This document shows positions 14,357 through 19,029 of a DNA stretch of 19,029 nucleotides, piece after piece; the stretch's first letter is position 1, and every line of letters starts with the position of its first letter. This DNA comes from JBBQSN01 sp038213835 (lineage in GTDB: Bacteria > Actinomycetota > Actinomycetes > Actinomycetales > CAWJMD01). The stretch covers positions 1 to 19,029 of the forward strand of contig JBBQSN010000060.1 of assembly GCA_038213835.1 (NCBI GenBank), in the 5' to 3' direction. A program made the position numbers and the translations under genes. The notes under the pieces are model-generated. The model was not told the origin of the DNA. It worked only from the letters and a program-made list of their open reading frames with translations, and did no database searches.

Positions 14357-14854
14357 TCAGCAGTCGCCGGGCGCGTCGCGGTCGATCCGTGGCACGCCGG
14401 TGCCGGGTGGGGCGAGGTAGGTCACGAGGAGCACGACGTCGCTCGAACCCTCGTTGCGGGCGATGTGGAGGTGGCCCTGGCCGGGATCGATGAAGGCCTC
14501 GCCACTGTCGTAGGGCTGTCCCGAGTTGCAGTCGGCGCCGTCGTAGAGGGTCAGCACACCCTGCTGGACCACGACCACCACGGGACCGGGGTGGGAGTGC
14601 CAGCCGGTGTGCCCGCCGGGGCCGAGCACGATCTCCTGCACCACTGCTCGGCCGGCACCATCGATCTTCGACACCTGCGTGCCGTGATGGCCCGAGACCT
14701 TGAACTTGGCGTCGAGCCCGTCCTGGAAGTCGCCCTGGGCAAGGATCCTGCCCGAGACCACGCCGCTCCCGGGTGTCGCTCCGGCGACGGTCGTGCCGCC
14801 CACCACCGCGCAGAGCGCAACGACCGGGACGAACAGCTTCAAGCGCTTGAGCAT
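14357..14854 (-). CDS. Exported cupin-domain protein
   Basis: 165 aa. The N-terminal Sec signal (MLKRLKLFVPVVALCAVVGG, cleavage near ATVAGA/TPG at about 26) predicts export. A single cupin barrel follows: motif 1 GGHTGWHSHPG (80-90) carries His86 and His88, but the usual Glu is replaced in the VVVVV stretch; motif 2 is DPGQGHLHIARN (123-134) with His128/His130. These histidines could bind a metal. Cys109 and the C-terminal Cys165 could form a disulfide. The ATG at 14854 is preceded by GAGGAGACGAGG. It is 82 bases downstream of the tautomerase gene and in the same direction, so probably co-transcribed. Substrate unknown. Confidence 0.85.
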   Translation of the reverse strand: MLKRLKLFVPVVALCAVVGGTTVAGATPGSGVVSGRILAQGDFQDGLDAKFKVSGHHGTQVSKIDGAGRAVVQEIVLGPGGHTGWHSHPGPVVVVVQQGVLTLYDGADCNSGQPYDSGEAFIDPGQGHLHIARNEGSSDVVLLVTYLAPPGTGVPRIDRDAPGDC

Positions 14855-14936
14855 CCTCGTCTCCTCGAGGTCAGAGGTCCGTCAGGACCGGGGGACGACT
14901 GCGGAGTCGCAGCCGCCGACGGGCAGGCCGCCGCGG

Positions 14937-15161
14937 TCAGGTCAGCGCCCCCGCCTGCAGCGCCTTGACGTCGGCGGTGGTCAGCACGTTGCCGGCGATG
15001 CCCCAGTCCCCACTCTTGACCTCTTCGAGCGTCACCCAGGTGACGGAGCGCATGGCCTCGCCCTCGACCTCGACCATGGCGTCGGTGAGCTTGCGGATGA
15101 GGTCCTGCTTCTGCAGGGGGCTGAAGACGCCCTCGATGAGCTTGACGTTGACGAACGGCAT
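14937..15161 (-). CDS. 4-oxalocrotonate tautomerase family protein
   Basis: 74 aa. It begins MPFVNVKLIEGVFSPLQKQD, giving the catalytic N-terminal proline (Pro2, exposed after Met removal), the Lys-rich first helix (KQDLIRKLTDAMVEVEGEAMR) and the second strand with WVTLEEVKSGDWGIAG (about 42-57). These are typical of the small tautomerases that move double bonds in oxo acids or open ring products. Length is within the usual 60-80 aa. GAGGAGG precedes the ATG at 15161. It lies between the BTAD regulator (85 bases upstream) and the cupin gene, all on the minus strand. Confidence 0.9.
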   Translation of the reverse strand: MPFVNVKLIEGVFSPLQKQDLIRKLTDAMVEVEGEAMRSVTWVTLEEVKSGDWGIAGNVLTTADVKALQAGALT

Positions 15162-15246
15162 GGTGGTCCTCCTCGGTGCTGTCCGGCGGGGTGCCGGACG
15201 TGACCGAAGGTGGCACGGGGGGTGTTCCTGGAGCGTTCCTCGCGCA

Positions 15247-18200
15247 TCAGGCCCTGACGCCGCTCGTCACCGACGTGCCTGCGCCATGGGCGCTGGCGGT
15301 GCACCGCTGCTCGTCCAGGGGTTGGCCGCACGCACGGAAGCCGTCGGCGGCGGTGCGGAAGCGGCCGGCCGCGGCACCGCCGTCCCCGGAGGCGAGCAGG
15401 AGGTGGCCGTGCACCTCTTCCACCGCTGCGCTCCACGCGGGCAGGCGCATGACGACGGTGGCGAGCACCTCGGCCTCCTGCGCGTACTGCCTGGCCCGGT
15501 CGAGGTCGCCGGCCTTGGCCGCGGCGACGGCAGCGGGCACGACGAGGGTGATCCGGCAGCCGGGGCAGGTCTCGCTCGGACCCTGCACAGCGCCCTCGGC
15601 GTCCTCGACCGCTGCCAGCGACCTGGCGACCGAGATGCGGGTCCCGTAGATGCGATCGAACAGGTGGAAGCCGACGTCCGACTCACGGGCCACGGCGAGC
15701 GCCTCGTCGAGCAAGGTCGTGGCGATGGCGCGGCTGCCTGCGTGCACGGCGATCTCGGCCCGCCGCTGCAGGGCCAGGGCCTCGCCGACCCCGGCCCCCA
15801 TGGCACGGCTGAGCCGACCCGCCTCGAGGAGGTCCTCCTCCGCCCCGGACAGGTCGCCCGACAGCAGCCTGGCCTCTCCCCGCAGCGTCACGGCGAAGGC
15901 CAGGCCACGAGCGGCGCCCAGCCGCTGGGCCTCGGCAGCGAAGGAGTCAGCGAAGGCGATGACCTCGGGGTACGGCAGGGCGCCGTAGAGCAGCCGCTGG
16001 GTGATGCACAGCTGACCGTCGAAGACGCTGACCGCCAGGTCACGCAACCCTTGCGTGTCGCGCAGGTCGGCTCGCAGGCTGCCTCGCAGGTCACCACGGG
16101 CGTGCGCCGCTGCAGCCTGGGCCCAGGACGCGACCACGAGCGCGCCCGTGTCGCCGGTCTCCAGCGCCAGACGACGGCATTCGGCGGCCTGTGCCGTGCC
16201 GAGCTCGGGCTCGGCGAACCCGAGGGCCGCCGCGCCGCTCCAGGTGAGGGCCTGCGCGAGCCGCCCCGCCACCGTCACCGGCTCGAGCCCCGCCACGGTG
16301 AGCAGCGCCCCCGGCGGGTCACCGAGCTTGAGCTGAGCCAGCGCCTGCTGAGCTCGCAGGTCCTGCACGGCCCGTTCGCCGGCGACCTGCGCCGCCGCTG
16401 CGTACGCCGCCGGAGCCCGGGGGTCGCCGAGCGCGTCGAGGACGGCTGCCCGCACGGCGAGCCCGTCGGCGTGCTGCGGCTCGTGGGCGAGCAGCTGTTC
16501 GACCTGAGAGAGGGCGTCGGCGTAGGCGCCGAGGGCGACCGCCTGGCGCGAGGCCGCGAGCAGCCACGGCGTCGCCTCGTCCGCGCGCCGGCCGTCCAGC
16601 CAGTGCTGGGCGACCAGCGACGGCGCCGCTCCTGCCCTCGCCAGCCGCTCGGCGGTCTCCCGGTGCACGACGAGCCGCTGGTGCGGGGGGACCTGCTCGA
16701 TCAGCGCCTGGCGCACCAGCTCGTGCCGGAACCGGTACCGAGTGCCGCCCACGGTCAAGGCCCCGGTCTCGAGGGCCTCGTCCAGCACGGCGAAGGCCGA
16801 GGGCTCGTCCAGTCCCGTCAGGGCCGGGACGTCGGCCGGGTCGAACTCGTCCCCGGCCACCGCGAGCCGGCGCAACGCGCCTGCGGTCGTGTCGGCGACG
16901 TCATAGCACCTCGCCGTCAGCGCCGCCCACGCCGACGGCGGGACGGTCGAGCCGGCGCCCGCGCCGACCGCCCTGGTCAGTTCCAGCGTGAACAAGGGGT
17001 TGCCGTGCGCCAGCCGGGCGATCTCGGCGACGACGTCGGCGTCGAGCCGGGCGCCGGCGGCCGCGCAGGCGAGGGCGACCACGTCCTCGCGTCCCAGGGG
17101 GCCGAGGTCGACCTCGACGACCCGATCGGCCCGCTCCAGCACCCCCACCTGGCGCACCAGTCCTGGCCCGGCTGCCTCACGGCGGTAGGCCAGGACCACG
17201 AGGCACGGCGGTCCCGCGGACGCCCGGGCGAGCTGCACGCACGCGTCGACCGTGGCCTCGTCCGCGAGGTGGGCGTCGTCCACGACCAGCAGCACCCCGC
17301 TGCCGCACGCGGTGAGGAGCCGGCGGACGGCGCCGAGGACGAGGTGGCGGGTCAGGCCACGCTTCCGCGGGTCGGCACCGGGCGGCCTCGTGAGCTCGGC
17401 CAGGGTGGAGCGGGCGTGCTCGTCGAGCCCGTCCAGCACGCCGGGGTGTCGGCCCGCCAGCTGCTCGACGGCGTCGACCAGCGGGGCGTACGGGCTGCCC
17501 CCGTACGCGGCTGCCACCGCGACCGCGGACCACCCGCGCTCGGCCGCCGTGACGGTGAGCTGCCGGCACAGGGCCGACTTGCCGAGGCCGGCGGAGCCTC
17601 GTACCACCAGGGCCCCGATCTGCCCCTGTTCGGCGGAGCGCAGCGCGACACCCGTGCGCGCGAGCTCCAGCTGGCGCCCGACGAATGGCGTCGAGCTGCG
17701 TTGCAAGCCGATGATGCACTGCGCATACAGCGCCCGGCTCTGGCTGTCGGGCGCCAGGCCGAGCTCGTGCGCCAGCGCAGTCCGCAGCCGCCCGTACCAG
17801 TTGATGGCCGCGTGGCGGTCGCCGTCCGCCAGCGCCCGGCGGATCAGCTCACGGTGAGCATGCTCGTCGGCCGGCTCGAGCTCCACGACGCGCTCCCAGC
17901 GGTGCAGGACACGCAGCAGCCCGATGTGCATGGCGCGCAGCCGCCCCCGGTCCTCGTCGGTCCATCCTTCGTAACGCGCACCGGGGAGCAGGTCCCCGGC
18001 GTAGGCCGAGGCCGCCTGCTCGCAGGCCGAGCGGTCGCCCGACCGCAGGGCCGCAGACGCCAGGCGCTCGAAGCGTTCGGCGTCGGTCTCGATCGGCGTG
18101 CCTGGGAACAGGGCGACCGTACCGCCGTGGAGCACGAGCGCACCGTTGGCACCGAGTACCTGCCGAGCGTGATGCGCCGCCTTGCGGAGGTTGGCTGCCC

Positions 18201-18402
18201 CGGCGTCCGGGCCCAGGTGTGGCCACAGCGCCTCGCAGACCTGGTCGCGCAGCAGGCGCCGCCGAGGAGCCAGGGCCAGCAGCTGCACCAGCTCGGCCGA
18301 CCGCCTGCTCGGCCACGCCGCCTCCTGCACCACCTGGCCATCCAGGACGACCCGGAAGCCGTCGAGGAGCTCGATCCTGACATCCATGTCATGCGCGTGC
18401 AT
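15247..18402 (-). CDS. SARP-type BTAD/AAA ATPase transcriptional regulator
   Basis: 1051 aa cytoplasmic regulator. It has an N-terminal winged helix of OmpR/SARP type (about 5-95; RRSAELVQLLALAPRRRLLRD is the typical recognition stretch), a bacterial transcriptional activation domain of TPR-like helices (about 105-230), a FVGRQLEL linker (240-247), and an AAA/STAND ATPase with Walker A GSAGLGKSA (269-277) and Walker B LLVVDDAH (371-378). Long helical TPR-like repeats fill the C-terminal half. There is no C-terminal LuxR helix-turn-helix, so DNA binding must be N-terminal. I chose the ATG at 18402; an ATG at 18387 is an alternative and longer starts add only low-complexity Arg/Pro. It probably controls the tautomerase-cupin genes that follow it, or the divergent methyltransferase. 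Confidence 0.88.
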   Translation of the reverse strand: MHAHDMDVRIELLDGFRVVLDGQVVQEAAWPSRRSAELVQLLALAPRRRLLRDQVCEALWPHLGPDAGAANLRKAAHHARQVLGANGALVLHGGTVALFPGTPIETDAERFERLASAALRSGDRSACEQAASAYAGDLLPGARYEGWTDEDRGRLRAMHIGLLRVLHRWERVVELEPADEHAHRELIRRALADGDRHAAINWYGRLRTALAHELGLAPDSQSRALYAQCIIGLQRSSTPFVGRQLELARTGVALRSAEQGQIGALVVRGSAGLGKSALCRQLTVTAAERGWSAVAVAAAYGGSPYAPLVDAVEQLAGRHPGVLDGLDEHARSTLAELTRPPGADPRKRGLTRHLVLGAVRRLLTACGSGVLLVVDDAHLADEATVDACVQLARASAGPPCLVVLAYRREAAGPGLVRQVGVLERADRVVEVDLGPLGREDVVALACAAAGARLDADVVAEIARLAHGNPLFTLELTRAVGAGAGSTVPPSAWAALTARCYDVADTTAGALRRLAVAGDEFDPADVPALTGLDEPSAFAVLDEALETGALTVGGTRYRFRHELVRQALIEQVPPHQRLVVHRETAERLARAGAAPSLVAQHWLDGRRADEATPWLLAASRQAVALGAYADALSQVEQLLAHEPQHADGLAVRAAVLDALGDPRAPAAYAAAAQVAGERAVQDLRAQQALAQLKLGDPPGALLTVAGLEPVTVAGRLAQALTWSGAAALGFAEPELGTAQAAECRRLALETGDTGALVVASWAQAAAAHARGDLRGSLRADLRDTQGLRDLAVSVFDGQLCITQRLLYGALPYPEVIAFADSFAAEAQRLGAARGLAFAVTLRGEARLLSGDLSGAEEDLLEAGRLSRAMGAGVGEALALQRRAEIAVHAGSRAIATTLLDEALAVARESDVGFHLFDRIYGTRISVARSLAAVEDAEGAVQGPSETCPGCRITLVVPAAVAAAKAGDLDRARQYAQEAEVLATVVMRLPAWSAAVEEVHGHLLLASGDGGAAAGRFRTAADGFRACGQPLDEQRCTASAHGAGTSVTSGVRA

Positions 18403-18766
18403 CGTCACAGCCCACCTGCCAGGTGCTCGCACGGGCACCGCCCACATCGACGGGCACGGGCGCGGGCGCCGCGTCCGGCGCCGCATACCCGCCACGGCCG
18501 CCGCGGGTGCTCCGTGGCGCTGATGGCTCTACCTTCCTCCCGCACAGTGGGTCCCGGCAAGGAGCGGGCCACCGGCCCGCGCCCTCTCCCATCCACGACC
18601 ATGGCGGACCCTACCCGGCCATCAGCCACCCGGCGCCAGACGTCCTGCTGCCTGATCGGGCACCGGGTCGAGGCTCACTCGGTCCGTCCGCAGCACCGGG
18701 GGCGCCTCCTCGGACGCACACGTCAGCGACATTGACACCCAGTATCAACAAGGCTTGGGTAGCCAC
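18403..18766. promoter_or_regulatory. Divergent regulator/methyltransferase promoter region
   Basis: 364 bases between two divergent starts with no supported gene. At 18732-18748 an imperfect dyad TTGACAC-CCA-GTATCAA (6 of 7 arm positions match) includes a perfect -35-like TTGACA reading towards the methyltransferase gene. No good -10 lies 16-18 bases after it. The dyad is a candidate operator, perhaps for the BTAD regulator. Confidence 0.35.
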
Positions 18767-19029
18767 GTGACCGACAGCAGCAGCGCGTACGCGGAGGCCG
18801 CCGAGTTCCTGGACGTGGCCATGGGTCCGACGTGGCGGCTGCTGGAAGCGCGCGTCCGGCAGTCGCTGGCCGGCGTGCCGGGCGATCACCCCGTGGTGGA
18901 CATCGGTGCCGGCACCGGTCGCGGAGTGCTGGCGGCGGCGCACTCCGTGCCGGCTGCGCCGCTCGTCGCGGTCGAGCCGTCGGCCGGCCTCCGAGCGGTG
19001 CTGCTCGCGCGGATCGGCGCGGACCCGGG
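18767..19029 (+). CDS. Class I SAM-dependent methyltransferase, partial (N-terminus)
   Basis: A frame from the GTG at 18767 runs to the window edge (87 codons plus two bases). It reads MTDSSSAYAEAAEFLDVAMG and later VVDIGAGTGRGVLAAAH, with SAM-binding motif I (DIGAGTGRG) at about residues 45-53, followed by VAVEPSAG as the acidic motif II region. The motif order and the tyrosine-rich start fit small-molecule methyltransferases. The substrate is unknown, and the rest lies outside the window. It is divergent from the BTAD regulator, which may control it. The ribosome site before the GTG is weak; a leaderless or poorly initiated start is possible. Confidence 0.8.
   Translation, partial: MTDSSSAYAEAAEFLDVAMGPTWRLLEARVRQSLAGVPGDHPVVDIGAGTGRGVLAAAHSVPAAPLVAVEPSAGLRAVLLARIGADP

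Noticed and set aside
14965..18735. A very long open frame on the plus strand opposite the BTAD regulator
   Set aside because: It is the antisense of the regulator and tautomerase genes, produced by high GC at third codon positions; the minus-strand protein has clear wHTH, Walker A and Walker B motifs.
1..19029. CRISPR array, tRNA or rRNA genes
   Set aside because: No regularly spaced direct repeats, cloverleaf-like segments or rRNA signature sequences were seen on either strand.

Overview
The window is very GC-rich, uses GTG starts freely, has overlapping operon genes and carries actinobacterial gene families (Tad pilus genes of actinobacterial type, a BTAD/AAA regulator, CHRD and cupin secreted proteins). 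It is most likely the chromosome of an Actinomycetota species. I cannot name the genus from sequence alone.

Layout. (1) 1-1010: an unrecognised partial gene on the minus strand, then a plus-strand uracil-DNA-glycosylase-like protein. A bidirectional hairpin terminator separates the latter from (2) 1071-5858: a seven-gene Tad/Flp pilus operon on the minus strand (tadA/cpaF, tadB, tadC, a small pilin-like gene, two TadE-like genes, one TadG-like gene). Most genes overlap by four bases, and a recognisable promoter lies ahead of cpaF. (3) 5859-12326: a disordered accessory zone. It holds a secreted CHRD-domain protein, a fragment of the middle of cpaF, decayed gene scraps, a ParD/ParE toxin-antitoxin pair, a SAM-dependent methyltransferase, an IS110-family remnant, an intact IS630-family element inserted at CTAG, a reading frame cut by that element, and finally a second copy of the cpaF promoter plus its first ~89 codons. 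(4) 12625-18402, all minus strand: an MFS transporter, a frameshifted alpha/beta-hydrolase remnant, a strong hairpin, and a row regulator -> tautomerase -> secreted cupin protein. (5) 18767-end, plus strand: the start of another methyltransferase, divergent from the regulator.

How the parts relate. The pilus operon supplies the cytoplasmic ATPase, the two inner-membrane platform proteins and four small pilin-like or pseudopilin-like proteins. No tadZ, prepilin peptidase or rcpC/cpaB-like gene is in the window, so these must lie elsewhere if the system works. The two cpaF fragments have the same orientation as the intact gene and are about 93% (5' fragment) and 97% (middle fragment) identical to it by hand count. 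The 5' copy keeps the promoter spacing and a perfect inverted repeat (CACCC-N4-GGGTG) just upstream of the -35 box. This conserved site is the best candidate for undescribed regulation here. The ~6.5 kb zone bounded by the two cpaF 5' ends looks like a hotspot where genes arrive and decay. The regulator-tautomerase-cupin row, with the MFS gene downstream, looks like a small-molecule sensing or processing neighbourhood, but its substrate cannot be read from the sequence.
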